From Alitabrizicola rongguiensis (GTDB taxonomy: Bacteria > Pseudomonadota > Alphaproteobacteria > Rhodobacterales > Rhodobacteraceae), in NCBI RefSeq assembly GCF_021491355.1, contig NZ_JAKENF010000002.1, forward strand, positions 248,001 to 312,000: a stretch of 64,000 bases of DNA, written 5' to 3'. Shown here one piece after another: positions 16,872 to 25,827 of the stretch. Every line of letters starts with the position of its first letter. Within the stretch, counting starts at the first letter, position 1. A model generated the notes under the pieces. The model ran no database searches. It worked only from the letters and a program-made list of their open reading frames with translations, and was not told where the DNA came from. The position numbers and the translations under genes were made by a program.

Positions 16872-17894
16872 ATGCCGTCGATCGGTTCGATTGTTCTGCG
16901 TTTCTTCGGCGTTTTTGCCGTGACCCTGATTTTGGCATTCTTCGGAATGGCGCTGGCCATCGGGTTCCTGCATGCGAACGTCAGCGGCCTGTTGCCCTTC
17001 CTTGCCATTCTTGGCCTAGCCCAGCTTGCCGGTTCGATCAGCGCCGGAAAGCTGATCGGGCAAACGACCGGCGAGGTGCCGGGCGAGCTCTTCATCCTGC
17101 GCACGGCGATCCTGACCAGTGCCACGGCGCTCATCTCGCTTCTGGTCCTGTTGATCCAGGCCCAGTCCGCGGGCAGGATCGACGGGTTGCCAGGGTTCGA
17201 CGATCCAGAGATGCGCGACAGCCTGCTGCTGGGCGGGGCGATCTTCTTCGCCGCAACTGCCATCCTTGGGCGTTTCGGCCTGATCTTCGGCGCGCGGGCC
17301 GGTCAACGGCTGCATGTCAACGCACGGCCCCGGATCGAGGTGCACGAAACTCCGCTCGAAATCTACCATTCCCCACACGGCTATGCCCATCCCCAACCCT
17401 CGAGTTATCCTGGCTTTGCCGAGCCGCTGCCCGGTCCGGGCGTTCTTGCCATGATCGGTCGAATGTTCCTCTTGAACATCATCGGCGGTGCGTTCCTTGG
17501 GGTGGGGATGTTCATCATCATGCGTCAGGGCGGGAACGGACTCCTTTTCGTGAATGCCGGATCATTGATCGTTACGATCGCCGTCTGCTTCCTGACCGGC
17601 AGCTACTATGGCCGGCGGGCACGACGGCCGATGTCGCCAGAATTCGCCTGGGGTGTCGCCGGCGGCTACACGATGATCTCGACCTTCCTGACGATCGCCG
17701 CATTCGGCACATTTGTCCTGCTGCTAGACCCACCCATGCCGCAATTGCCAAAGGACGCTGCGATGGTCGCAACGCTTACGCTGGTCATCTCCCTTGTGAT
17801 GCTCGTCGTCGTCACCTTCGTGATGAAGGCATTGCTGCGGATGGGATCACGGTCTTCCGCACCCTCTTCCACGCTCTGCGTCAGATCGCCCTGA
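16872..17894 (+). CDS. Multi-pass membrane protein with duplicated halves
   Basis: A 340-residue integral membrane protein with about eight hydrophobic segments. It appears to contain two similar four-helix units (about 1-165 and 190-335), separated by a Pro/His-rich cytoplasmic linker (about 155-190). In both units a helix pair is followed by a basic stretch (SAGKLIG, SYYGRRARR) and then another helix pair. The second unit resembles the small ABZJ_00895-type membrane proteins, though this is only an impression. The start at 16872 has a near-perfect AAGGAGG seven bases upstream, better than the TTG at 16839. The 3' end overlaps the convergent acetyltransferase gene by 14 bases. The function is unknown. 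Confidence 0.75.
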   Translation: MPSIGSIVLRFFGVFAVTLILAFFGMALAIGFLHANVSGLLPFLAILGLAQLAGSISAGKLIGQTTGEVPGELFILRTAILTSATALISLLVLLIQAQSAGRIDGLPGFDDPEMRDSLLLGGAIFFAATAILGRFGLIFGARAGQRLHVNARPRIEVHETPLEIYHSPHGYAHPQPSSYPGFAEPLPGPGVLAMIGRMFLLNIIGGAFLGVGMFIIMRQGGNGLLFVNAGSLIVTIAVCFLTGSYYGRRARRPMSPEFAWGVAGGYTMISTFLTIAAFGTFVLLLDPPMPQLPKDAAMVATLTLVISLVMLVVVTFVMKALLRMGSRSSAPSSTLCVRSP

Positions 17895-18468
17895 TCCAGA
17901 ATTGCAGCGGTTTCTTCGTTTCCGCGTCCAGACCGATGTCTTTCCATGAGAATTCGGCCAGGACGCCTCGCATGGGCGAATAGCCGCGCTTGCGCCAGAA
18001 GTCATCGTTGCTGCGCGCGCCCACCGGTCTTAGCGGGTGGTCATCAGGACGTCTGACCGAGCAGAAGGCGACATGCGACCGGCCAAGCGCGCGGGCATGA
18101 TCCTCGCGCAGATCGAAGAAGCGGTGCCCGATCCCCTGCCCCCGATATTCCGGCAGAAGAACCGACTCGGCGCAATAAAAGACCCGCTGCAGCGCCAGGC
18201 CTGTGCCCGCAAAGGCAGCGGCAAAATCGTCGGCGTGATCTTCCATTGGCGTGCCCGTCGAGGCGCCGATCAGGCGGTCGCCGTCGAAGGCTCCGACAAG
18301 AACCGTGCCCGGACTGTCGCGATAGACCTGCAGATAGCGCCGTTCGTAGTCGAGGTCGCCGTCATAGAGATACGGCCAGTCACGGAATACCGCGATCCGC
18401 AGCCGTGCCACGTCGTCCAGCGCCGCCTCGACCTCCGCTCCCCGAAGGACCCGCGTCTCGACGCTCAT
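17881..18468 (-). CDS. GNAT family N-acetyltransferase
   Basis: A 195-residue acetyl-CoA-dependent acyltransferase of the Gcn5 fold. The acetyl-CoA pyrophosphate loop is VLLPEYRGQGIGHRFF (about 105-120), matching the R/Q-x-x-G-x-G/A consensus. The substrate cannot be predicted. The ATG at 18468 overlaps the upstream NTF2-like gene by 4 bases (ATGA), so the longer reading with seven extra residues was rejected. The 3' end overlaps the convergent membrane-protein gene by 14 bases. Confidence 0.85.
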   Translation of the reverse strand: MSVETRVLRGAEVEAALDDVARLRIAVFRDWPYLYDGDLDYERRYLQVYRDSPGTVLVGAFDGDRLIGASTGTPMEDHADDFAAAFAGTGLALQRVFYCAESVLLPEYRGQGIGHRFFDLREDHARALGRSHVAFCSVRRPDDHPLRPVGARSNDDFWRKRGYSPMRGVLAEFSWKDIGLDAETKKPLQFWIRAI

Positions 18469-18881
18469 GCGGCGACCTGATCGACCCAATCCTTGAGGTT
18501 GTAGAAGGTTGTGACCCGCACGATCTTGCCGCCGCTGATCTCGAAGAAGCCGCCTGCAGGCAGGACATAGGTCTGCCCCCTGGCGTCCGGCAGACCGGGA
18601 TCGGTCTTGAGATAGGTTCCGTGCACGACGAATTCCGCAGCGCCACGCGTCCCCGTGTCATTGGCGAAGATCTCGATATCCTTCAGCTCTTCGCGATAGG
18701 AAACGCCCATATGCGAGCAGAACTCGGCGAACTTGGCCTTGCCGCGCCGGATGCCGCCTTCGTTGACGCGATGCTCGACATCCTCTGACAGGCAGTCGAG
18801 CATGCCCTGCGCATTCCCGGCATTGAAGGCGTCGTAATAGCGCTTGATGAGGGCGCGGGCGGCGTCGGAAGCGGCGGTCAT
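18465..18881 (-). CDS. Nuclear transport factor 2-like / SnoaL-like protein
   Basis: A 138-residue alpha+beta cone protein related to ketosteroid isomerases. The N-terminal helix RALIKRYYDAFNAGNAQGML and the C-terminal strand GGKIVRVTTFYNLKDWV are characteristic, and the pocket-lining segment GGFFEISGG is present. Such proteins act as isomerases, hydrolases or binding proteins; none can be chosen here. It is co-translated between the phosphatase-like gene and the acetyltransferase by 4-base overlaps on both sides. Confidence 0.82.
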   Translation of the reverse strand: MTAASDAARALIKRYYDAFNAGNAQGMLDCLSEDVEHRVNEGGIRRGKAKFAEFCSHMGVSYREELKDIEIFANDTGTRGAAEFVVHGTYLKTDPGLPDARGQTYVLPAGGFFEISGGKIVRVTTFYNLKDWVDQVAA

Positions 18882-19357
18882 GCTCTAGTCTCCTCGTCTG
18901 GCAGGTTTGTCGGCGGACCGAAACGGGCGATCATCCGGTCGCGGATCTGGTCGCGGGCCTGACGATAGGCGGCCAGCTTGGCTTCCCGGGTCTCGCCCAG
19001 ACCGGTCGGGTCAAGGATCGGCCAGTATTCTACGTCCAGATGGTGATAGCGGGTAAGCTCCAGCGCCGTTCTCTGGCTCGCAGGCGACAGGGCGACGATC
19101 AGGTCGAATTGCGACAGGTCATCCCCCCACTCCTTCATCTCATCGAAGGAGCGTGAGCGATGGCGGCTGAGTTCGACCCCCAGTTCCTTGCAGACCGCGA
19201 CCGAGAAGCCGTCGATCTCCATGTCGTTCTTGACGCCGGCCGACTGTACATAGGCGCGCTGGCCGTAGAACTGCTTCATCAGCCCTTCGGCCATGGGCGA
19301 ACGCACGGCGTTGTGGTCGCAGCAGAACAGCACGGAACTGGGAAAGTTCTCGGCCAA
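18878..19357 (-). CDS. Low-molecular-weight protein tyrosine phosphatase / arsenate reductase-like protein
   Basis: The 159-residue protein has the P-loop FCCDHNAVRSPM (C-x5-R-S) at residues 11-22. A likely general-acid Asp lies in WPILDPTG (about 119). The family includes tyrosine phosphatases and ArsC-type reductases. Extra cysteines beside the loop (CC, and one near 58) keep a redox role possible, but no ars genes are adjacent. The start is TTG at 19357, two bases after the UPF0262 stop, with a GGGG stretch upstream. It follows hisD and UPF0262, a common Rhodobacterales order. Confidence 0.85.
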   Translation of the reverse strand: MAENFPSSVLFCCDHNAVRSPMAEGLMKQFYGQRAYVQSAGVKNDMEIDGFSVAVCKELGVELSRHRSRSFDEMKEWGDDLSQFDLIVALSPASQRTALELTRYHHLDVEYWPILDPTGLGETREAKLAAYRQARDQIRDRMIARFGPPTNLPDEETRA

Positions 19358-19359
19358 TA

Positions 19360-19839
19360 TCAGCCCCAGTGCAGCACGCAGATCAGGGTGAACAGGCGTC
19401 GCGCCGTGTCGGTATCGACCTTGGCCTTGCCTTCAAGCCGTTCCTGCAGAACCCGCGCCCCTTCGTTGTGGATGCCGCGCCTGGCCATGTCGATCGCCTC
19501 GATCTGACTGGGTGGCAGGCGTTTGACCGCCTCGAAATAGCTTTCGCAGATCTGGAAATAGTCCTTCACGACTTGCCGGAACGGCCCGAGCGACAGGTGG
19601 AACTCGCCCACCTTTTCGTCGGCCTCGGTCGAAATGCCGAAGACAAGCCGCCCTTCGCGGATCGCAAGCCCCAGCCGGTAAGGCCCAGGGGGAACCGGGC
19701 GGTCGGGCCGCTCGGGCAAGCCGAAGCTGTTTTCTTCGAGCAGATCGAAGATCGCGACACGGCGTTCCTGCTCGATCTCGGGCGTGGGTGGAACAAGCCC
19801 CTTTTCGTCGATGTCAATATGGCAGATGCGGTTGGTCAT
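19360..19839 (-). CDS. UPF0262 family protein
   Basis: A 159-residue conserved alphaproteobacterial protein of unknown function. Typical segments are CHIDIDEKGL near the N-terminus, RLVFGISTE, the central HLSLGPFRQVVKDY and RRGIHNEGA near the C-terminus. GGAGGC lies before the ATG, which overlaps the hisD stop by 4 bases. No catalytic motif is visible. Its constant link to hisD across the group suggests co-expression, not a proven role in histidine synthesis. Confidence 0.88.
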   Translation of the reverse strand: MTNRICHIDIDEKGLVPPTPEIEQERRVAIFDLLEENSFGLPERPDRPVPPGPYRLGLAIREGRLVFGISTEADEKVGEFHLSLGPFRQVVKDYFQICESYFEAVKRLPPSQIEAIDMARRGIHNEGARVLQERLEGKAKVDTDTARRLFTLICVLHWG

Positions 19840-21149
19840 GCCGTGCCTCCGCCGTTCAGCCGGTCAAGGCGTGCCCGGACCGACAGTCCGTGGGCCTGAA
19901 GGCTTTCGGAGATCGCCAGCCGCTCCGCCGCCGGGCCAATCGCGGCCAGGGCTTCGGGTGTCATCCGGGCAAGGGTCGTGCGCTTCAGAAAATCCATGAC
20001 CGACAGTCCGCTCGAAAACCGTGCCGAGCGCGCCGTGGGCAGCACATGGTTCGGCCCGCCCACATAATCGCCGATCGCTTCCGGTGTCCATGCGCCAAGA
20101 AAGATCGCCCCGGCATGGGTGATCTCCTCCGCCAGCGCCTCGGGGTCGGCGGTGCAGAGCTCCAGATGCTCTGGTGCCACGCGGTTCGACAGGCGGGCAG
20201 CTTCGGAGAGGTCGCGGGTCACGATCACCGCCCCGTTCTGTGCCCAGCTCGCCCCGGCGATCGCGCGACGTTCCAGCGTCTCGAGCCGCTTCTCGACAGC
20301 CGCGGCGACAGCCCGGCCAAATGCAGCGTCATCGGTCACAAGGATCGCCTGCGCGCTTTCGTCATGCTCGGCCTGGCTCAGCAGATCGAGCGCCAGCCAG
20401 TCGGGATCGTTGTCGCGGTCGGCGATGATCAGGATCTCGGACGGCCCGGCGATCATGTCGATGCCGACGCGCCCGAAGACCCGCCGCTTGGCCGCGGCGA
20501 CATAGGCGTTGCCCGGACCGGTGATCTTGTCGACCGCCTCGATCGTCTCTGTGCCATAGGCGAGCGCGGCAACCGCCTGCGCCCCGCCGATGCGAAAGAC
20601 CCGGTCCACCCCGGCCAGTTGTGCCGCCAGAAGGACCAGCGGATTGATCACACCGCCTGGCGTCGGGCAGCAGATCACCAGGCGCTCGACCCCGGCCACC
20701 TTGGCCGGGATGGCGTTCATCAGCACAGAGGACGGATAGGAGGCGAGCCCGCCCGGCACATAGAGCCCCGCTGCCGAGACCGGCGTCCAGCGCCACCCGA
20801 GGCTTGCGCCCGTGGCGTCGGTCCAGCGCGCGTCGGGCGGAACCTGGCGTTCATGATAGGCGCGGATACGATCTGCGGCGAGTTCCAGAGCGGCGCGGTC
20901 CTCGGGGGTGACACGGGCGATCTCTGCCGCGATCTCGGCTTCGGAAAATGCCATGTGACCGGCCGTCAGTTCCAGTCGGTCGAAGCGGGCCGTCAGCTCC
21001 AGGACCGCCGCATCCCCGCGGGCTCGCACATCCGCGATGATCGCGGCGACGGCGGCATCGACATCTTCGGCCTCTTCCCGCTTGGCCGAAAGAAGAGCGG
21101 CAAAGGCGGCTTCAAAGCCGGAGTCGGCGGTATTCAGGAAAACGGGCAT
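19836..21149 (-). CDS. hisD: Histidinol dehydrogenase
   Basis: HisD catalyses the last two steps of histidine synthesis, the NAD-dependent oxidation of histidinol to histidine, using zinc. The 437 residues are standard. Motifs seen are VPGGLASYPSSVLMN, GGAQAVAALAYGTE, the NAD-binding ITGPGNAYV, GPSEILIIAD, LLSQAEHDESAQ with the zinc/catalytic residues, and APEHLEL with the catalytic Glu-His. GGAGGG precedes the ATG. It heads an operon running through UPF0262, the phosphatase-like gene, the NTF2-like gene and the acetyltransferase. Confidence 0.96.
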   Translation of the reverse strand: MPVFLNTADSGFEAAFAALLSAKREEAEDVDAAVAAIIADVRARGDAAVLELTARFDRLELTAGHMAFSEAEIAAEIARVTPEDRAALELAADRIRAYHERQVPPDARWTDATGASLGWRWTPVSAAGLYVPGGLASYPSSVLMNAIPAKVAGVERLVICCPTPGGVINPLVLLAAQLAGVDRVFRIGGAQAVAALAYGTETIEAVDKITGPGNAYVAAAKRRVFGRVGIDMIAGPSEILIIADRDNDPDWLALDLLSQAEHDESAQAILVTDDAAFGRAVAAAVEKRLETLERRAIAGASWAQNGAVIVTRDLSEAARLSNRVAPEHLELCTADPEALAEEITHAGAIFLGAWTPEAIGDYVGGPNHVLPTARSARFSSGLSVMDFLKRTTLARMTPEALAAIGPAAERLAISESLQAHGLSVRARLDRLNGGGTA

Positions 21150-21226
21150 GGCATTCCCTCCAGTCGCCCCGCCTTAGCGCGCTGCGGCGCGGCACTCAAG
21201 CGTCGCGCGGTCGCGTCAGAAACCAG

Positions 21227-21934
21227 TCAGCGCCGACGGAAGGTCAGGTAATGGGGCGCGCGCCCTTCGCGAAGGGCCTTCTGCTCGTAGCGGGTAGAAA
21301 GCCAGTCGTCCCAGGGTTCTACCCCCTCTGCCACCAGATCGAACCCGGCCTGCGGCACCTCTTCCAGCGTCTGGCGCACATAGTCGGGGATGTCGGTCGC
21401 GACGCGGAACTCGGCGCCGGGCTGCATCGCGCGGGCCAGAGGTTGCAGATAATCCTGAGTCACGAAGCGCCTGCGGTGATGGCGCGCCTTGGGCCAAGGA
21501 TCGGGATAGTTAAGGAAGACCTTTGACAGGCTCCGCTCCGGCAGCACATCGAAGAGATCGCGCACATCGCCGGGATGAAGGCGCAGGTTTTCGACGCCTT
21601 CGGTCCGGATCTTGCCCAACAGCATGGCGATGCCGTTCACGAAAGGCTCGCAGCCGATCAGCGAGATGTCGGGATAACGCGCGGCCATATGGATAAGGTG
21701 CTCGCCGCCGCCGAAACCCACCTCAAGCCAGACCGGCGCCTCGCGACCGAACTGGGCAGCCAGATCGAGCGGTAGCCGCGTCGGGTTCCCCGCATGGTCC
21801 ACCCCAGGCAGGCTGAGACGGCCGAGGTCTTCTTCCAGATAGGTCTTCTGGCTGGCGCGCAGGGTCTTGCCATGCGTGCGGCCGTAGAAGTTGCGCCATT
21901 CGCGGGCGCCGTTCGGAGGGGTGCTGCCGGTCAT
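21227..21934 (-). CDS. trmB: tRNA (guanine-N7-)-methyltransferase
   Basis: TrmB uses SAM to form m7G46 in the tRNA variable loop. From the chosen ATG it has 235 residues. The SAM-binding motif is WLEVGFGGGEHL (about 67-78), followed by GCEPFVNGIA. The family signature FLNYPDPWPKARHHRRR (about 135-152) is complete. The 41 codons readable upstream are low-quality sequence and were excluded. It is the last gene in the direction phoH-ybeY-corC-lnt-metK-DMT-queF-trmB; 147 bases separate it from queF. Confidence 0.95.
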   Translation of the reverse strand: MTGSTPPNGAREWRNFYGRTHGKTLRASQKTYLEEDLGRLSLPGVDHAGNPTRLPLDLAAQFGREAPVWLEVGFGGGEHLIHMAARYPDISLIGCEPFVNGIAMLLGKIRTEGVENLRLHPGDVRDLFDVLPERSLSKVFLNYPDPWPKARHHRRRFVTQDYLQPLARAMQPGAEFRVATDIPDYVRQTLEEVPQAGFDLVAEGVEPWDDWLSTRYEQKALREGRAPHYLTFRRR

Positions 21935-22081
21935 GGCGCGCGCCTTATCCGTGGCGGTTTCGGGCGTCAAGCTCGGGCTCTGGTTACCGAACCGGTGTGG
22001 CCGGGATTTCTCCCAGCCGATCTCCGCCGAAAATGCACCAAGGCCGGAGCAAACCACATCGGAGGATCCCCCCTGCGGGCC

Positions 22082-22546
22082 TCATCCTCGGCCGCGATAG
22101 GGAGGAACGCCCTGTTCGGGCACCCAGGCGGCCTCGGGCGGGGCGCCGGTCTGCCAGAACACGTCGATCGGGATGCCGCCGCGCGGATACCAGTAGGCTC
22201 CGATCCTCAGCCAGACCGGATGAAGCAGCCCGATCAACCGCTTGGCAATGTCGAGCGTGCAATCCTCGTGGAAGGCGCCATGATTGCGGAAGCTGTGGAG
22301 GTAGAGCTTGAGCGACTTCGATTCCACCAGCCAGTCGCGGGGAATGTAGTCGATGACGATGTGGGCAAAGTCCGGCTGACCGGTCATCGGGCAGAGCGAG
22401 GTGAATTCGGGCGCGGTGAAGCGCACATTCGCAAGGCTGCCCGGGTGGCCGTAGGGAACCCGTTCGAGCACAGCTGCATCCGGCGAGGCTGGAAGATCAG
22501 TCTTGGCGCCAAGCTGCGTCAGGCCCGAGACATCGGTTCGTGTCAT
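22082..22546 (-). CDS. queF: NADPH-dependent 7-cyano-7-deazaguanine reductase
   Basis: QueF reduces preQ0 to preQ1 in queuosine biosynthesis. This is the short (unimodular) type, 154 residues. The catalytic Cys is in [14 protein letters not shown] (about 48-61), and the family motif [20 protein letters not shown] (about 76-95) contains the preQ0-binding Glu and His. The ATG at 22546 is preceded by AAGGAA at 7 bases; a longer frame upstream reads into the neighbouring transporter and is spurious. Confidence 0.95.
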   Translation of the reverse strand: MTRTDVSGLTQLGAKTDLPASPDAAVLERVPYGHPGSLANVRFTAPEFTSLCPMTGQPDFAHIVIDYIPRDWLVESKSLKLYLHSFRNHGAFHEDCTLDIAKRLIGLLHPVWLRIGAYWYPRGGIPIDVFWQTGAPPEAAWVPEQGVPPYRGRG

Positions 22547-22587
22547 GGATGGTTTCCTTTCCGCCGAAAAGGTCAGTGAGGGGCCCT

Positions 22588-23037
22588 TCAGCCAAGCTGG
22601 ATCAGCGCAAGTCCCAGCGCCATGGTGCCCAGTCCGACCGCACGGATGAGGGTAACCTGTCGCACCACAGCCCCGAAAAGGCCGAATTGGTCGATCGTTG
22701 CCGCAGCGATCATCTGGCCGAGCAGTACGCAGAAAACAGCATTGCCAACGCCGAAGCGCGGCGCCACCACGGTCACCGACAGCACGTAGAAGGCAACGAA
22801 GAGACCACCGAGGAACAAATACCATGGCTGTTCCGGCAGGACGGCGAGAGCTCGGGCCTGCCCACTGAGGATCATGGCCGTCGTCGCGACCGCGAATGCC
22901 ACGACGAACAGCACGCTCGCGGCGGCGAACGGTGCGCCGATGCTGGCACCTAGTCGGCTGTTCAGTGCTGCGAGGAGCGGGATACCGATCCCGGCCAAGA
23001 GCATGATGAGCGCATAGCGCAGGGTTTCGGATGACAT
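22588..23037 (-). CDS. DMT-superfamily transporter (DUF606/YdcZ-like)
   Basis: A 149-residue protein with five predicted membrane helices at about 5-25, 35-57, 68-92, 98-117 and 125-147. This is the half-size form of the drug/metabolite transporter superfamily. Features matching DUF606 proteins are [13 protein letters not shown] in the first loop and [16 protein letters not shown] in the fourth helix region. Half-size proteins of this type probably dimerise. The substrate is unknown. It sits 55 bases after metK and 41 before queF on the same strand. Confidence 0.82.
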   Translation of the reverse strand: MSSETLRYALIMLLAGIGIPLLAALNSRLGASIGAPFAAASVLFVVAFAVATTAMILSGQARALAVLPEQPWYLFLGGLFVAFYVLSVTVVAPRFGVGNAVFCVLLGQMIAAATIDQFGLFGAVVRQVTLIRAVGLGTMALGLALIQLG

Positions 23038-23092
23038 GCGAGTCTCTCCTCCCCGGATGAGGGCGCGGCCGGATCCGGCCGCGCCTTTCTCA

Positions 23093-24259
23093 TCATATGG
23101 CTTTCTTCAGCGCCTCGACCAGATCGGTCTTTTCCCAACTGAAGCCACCATCCGCTTCGGGCGCGCGGCCGAAATGGCCATAGGCCGAGGTGCGGGCGTA
23201 GATCGGCCTGTTCAGCCCCAGATGGGTGCGGATGCCGCGGGGAGTAAGGTCCATCACCTGGGCCACGGCCTTTTCAATCTGCTCCTCGGGCACAACGCCG
23301 GTGCCATGGGTATCGACATAGATCGAGAGCGGCTTGGCCACCCCGATCGCGTAGCTGACCTGCAGCGTGCAGCGGTCAGCCAGACCGGCGGCCACCACGT
23401 TCTTGGCAAGGTAACGCGCGGCATAGGCGGCCGAGCGGTCGACCTTGGTCGGGTCCTTGCCGGAGAAGGCGCCACCGCCATGCGGGGCTGCGCCGCCATA
23501 AGTGTCGACGATGATCTTGCGCCCTGTCAGGCCCGCGTCGCCGTCCGGCCCGCCGATCACGAAGGTGCCGGTCGGGTTCACCCACCATTCGGTCTTTTCG
23601 GTGATCCAGCCCGAGGGCAGGACTTCGCGGATATAGGGTTCCACGATGGCGCGGATGTCGGCGGATGACTGGTGTTCATGCGCGTGCTGGGTCGACAGCA
23701 CGATCGAGGTCACCTCGACCGGCTTCCCGCCTTCGTAGCGGATCGACAGCTGCGATTTCGCGTCGGGGCGCAGCGTCGGCTCGTGGCCGGCCTTGCGTGC
23801 CTCGGAGAGGCGGCGGAGGATCGCATGGGCATACTGGATCGGCGCCGGCATCAGTTCCGGGGTCTCGCGCACGGCATAGCCGAACATGATCCCCTGGTCG
23901 CCGGCCCCGTCCCGGTCCACCCCTTGGGCTATATGGGCGGATTGCTCGTGCAGGAAGTTCAGCACGCGGCAGGTGTTCCAATGGAACTGCTCCTGCTCGT
24001 AGCCAATGTCCCGGATCGCATCGCGGGCGATCTGGCTGATCGAGCCCATGAAGGTCTTTAGCCGGTCATGGTTCGACAGGCCGACCTCGCCGCCGATCAC
24101 CACCATGCCCGAAGTCGCGAAGGTCTCGCAGGCCACCCGCGCATTGGGCTCCTCGGTCAGGAAGGCGTCGAGCACCGAGTCCGAAATCCGGTCGCACAAC
24201 TTGTCGGGATGACCCTCCGAGACCGACTCGGAGGTGAAGATGTAGTTCTGCCGTGGCAT
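23093..24259 (-). CDS. metK: S-adenosylmethionine synthetase
   Basis: MetK makes SAM from methionine and ATP. The 388 residues include the N-terminal [16 protein letters not shown] with the ATP-binding His, the hexapeptide-type [12 protein letters not shown] and the nonapeptide-type [16 protein letters not shown]. The ATG at 24259 was chosen over an upstream one because the leader between them forms a SAM/SAH-type riboswitch whose 3' strand contains the GGAG ribosome-binding site. Feedback by SAM at translation initiation is therefore likely. Confidence 0.97.
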   Translation of the reverse strand: MPRQNYIFTSESVSEGHPDKLCDRISDSVLDAFLTEEPNARVACETFATSGMVVIGGEVGLSNHDRLKTFMGSISQIARDAIRDIGYEQEQFHWNTCRVLNFLHEQSAHIAQGVDRDGAGDQGIMFGYAVRETPELMPAPIQYAHAILRRLSEARKAGHEPTLRPDAKSQLSIRYEGGKPVEVTSIVLSTQHAHEHQSSADIRAIVEPYIREVLPSGWITEKTEWWVNPTGTFVIGGPDGDAGLTGRKIIVDTYGGAAPHGGGAFSGKDPTKVDRSAAYAARYLAKNVVAAGLADRCTLQVSYAIGVAKPLSIYVDTHGTGVVPEEQIEKAVAQVMDLTPRGIRTHLGLNRPIYARTSAYGHFGRAPEADGGFSWEKTDLVEALKKAI

Positions 24260-24265
24260 GAGGTC

Positions 24266-24309
24266 CGCTCCATTGTATATCCCCGCCACGCCAGGAAGCC
24301 GTTGTGGCG
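24266..24309 (-). promoter_or_regulatory. SAM/SAH riboswitch in the metK leader
   Basis: The minus-strand leader contains CACAACGGCTTCCTGGCGTG, then a short AT-rich linker, then ATGGAGCG ending 6 bases before the metK ATG. This matches the known SAM/SAH riboswitch of Rhodobacterales: a CCAC/GTGG stem capped by the conserved AACGGCTTCCTGRC loop, with a pseudoknot to the GGAGC stretch. The GGAG is the Shine-Dalgarno element, so ligand binding should hide it. The match is to remembered consensus and was not computed. Confidence 0.85.
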
Positions 24310-24347
24310 GTTCGAGGTGAAGGCGTAGCGCGGGCAGATGGGCGGGG

Positions 24348-25826
24348 TCAAGCCAATGCCCGCCCCCGCGGCCAGAAGCCCCAGAGCGCTACACCAAAGA
24401 GCAACAGAAGCGCGGGCCAGTCCCCCTGCCGGACATAGGGCGTGGGCGCCAGGGCGCCGGGCAGCACCACGTCCTTCCAGCCCGCGGTATCGAGGGGGAT
24501 GGTTGCAACGACACGGCCCTTCGCGTCGATGATGCCGGAAATGCCGGTATTGGCGACGCGAACCATTGGCAGCCCCTGCTCGATCGCGCGAAGGCGACCT
24601 TGCGCGAAATGTTGCTGCGGCCCCGAGAGATGGCCGAACCAGGCGTCGTTCGTGACCTGCAACAGCCAGCCCGGCCTCTCCGCGACGACAAGATCCTGCG
24701 GGAAGACGGCCTCATAGCAGATCAGGGGCAGCACTTTCCCCAGACGCGGCCCCAGATCGACTACCTGAGGCCCCGGCCCCGGCGAATAGCCGTTGCCCAG
24801 ACGCGCGGCGAAGGCGCTGATGCCGAAGTTGTCATAGAAGAAGTTGCCATAGGGGATGTATTCGCCAAACGGCACGAGGTGGTGCTTGTCGTAGATCGCA
24901 AACGGCTGGCCGTCCTCACGGGCAAAGACGAGGCTGTTGAACGCCACCGGTCCATCGGTGCGCTGGATGCCGAAGGCCACGGTCGCTCCCCGAGCCGCAT
25001 CCGCGATCACGCCGGTCACTTCCGGGTTCTGGTCAAGAAGGAAGGGAACGGCCGTCTCGGGCCAGATGACCAGATCGGGAACCGGCCCTTCCACCGTGTA
25101 GTCGAGCATCTGCTGGAAATGCGCGATCGCCTTTTCCGGGTCCCATTTCGACTCCTGTGTGGCATTGGGCTGGATCAGCCGCACCTGCACGCCGGTGGAA
25201 ACCGGATCAGGTTCTGCCAACCGAAGGAAACCGAACGCCGCGGCACCGCCCAACAGGAGCGTTGCTGCAACAGATCCTGCCACCGGTCGCCAAAGCGGCA
25301 GCGCCGCCGCCACTGTCGTCATGAGCGTCAGCCCGAGTGAGCCAAGCAGCGCAGCCGTCTGACCCGGCCATGAAGTTATCCAGACATGGCCGATCAAGGC
25401 CCAGGGCAAACCGGTCAGGACATGACCGCGGGCAAATTCCGCCAGTGCCAGAGCGGCTGCGAATGCAATGGGGCGACGGCGGGTCCGAACCAGCCCTGCC
25501 AGCGCACCGGCACCCGCCCAGAAAAGGGCGAGCCCAAACGCCATGAGCACTAGGGCGAAGGGCGACATCCAGCCGTAGGTTGCAATGTCGATCAGGAAGG
25601 GCTGGGTGATCCAGCTCATCGCGAGAGCGAAGTATCCCGCACCACCGAACCATCCGACCCAGCCTGCGGATCGCCAATCCGGCTGGCGGCAGACCAGCGC
25701 GGTCAGCGCCAGGAGCGCGGGGAGCGTCAGCCACCAGAAATCGAGCGGCGCCTGCCCGGTCGCCATGACCGCGCCCAGCCCGAAGGCCGCCCCGACAGGG
25801 GAGCGTCCGGGCCAGCCAAGCCGCAT
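24348..25826 (-). CDS. lnt: Apolipoprotein N-acyltransferase
   Basis: Lnt adds the third acyl chain to lipoproteins in the inner membrane. The 492 residues start with about six membrane helices (to about 190) and continue with a periplasmic nitrilase-like domain. The catalytic triad can be placed: Glu in [10 protein letters not shown] (about 255), Lys in [14 protein letters not shown] (about 320) and Cys in [11 protein letters not shown] (about 375). A final helix lies near the C-terminus. It starts 1 base after the corC stop and ends about 40 bases before the metK riboswitch. Confidence 0.95.
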   Translation of the reverse strand: MRLGWPGRSPVGAAFGLGAVMATGQAPLDFWWLTLPALLALTALVCRQPDWRSAGWVGWFGGAGYFALAMSWITQPFLIDIATYGWMSPFALVLMAFGLALFWAGAGALAGLVRTRRRPIAFAAALALAEFARGHVLTGLPWALIGHVWITSWPGQTAALLGSLGLTLMTTVAAALPLWRPVAGSVAATLLLGGAAAFGFLRLAEPDPVSTGVQVRLIQPNATQESKWDPEKAIAHFQQMLDYTVEGPVPDLVIWPETAVPFLLDQNPEVTGVIADAARGATVAFGIQRTDGPVAFNSLVFAREDGQPFAIYDKHHLVPFGEYIPYGNFFYDNFGISAFAARLGNGYSPGPGPQVVDLGPRLGKVLPLICYEAVFPQDLVVAERPGWLLQVTNDAWFGHLSGPQQHFAQGRLRAIEQGLPMVRVANTGISGIIDAKGRVVATIPLDTAGWKDVVLPGALAPTPYVRQGDWPALLLLFGVALWGFWPRGRALA

Positions 25827-25827
25827 G

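Noticed and set aside
16286-17263. A 325-codon minus-strand frame across the putative periplasmic and membrane protein genes
   Set aside because: The plus-strand reading gives a signal peptide in one gene and a strong ribosome site with hydrophobic helices in the other. The minus-strand frame spans both and the gap between them.
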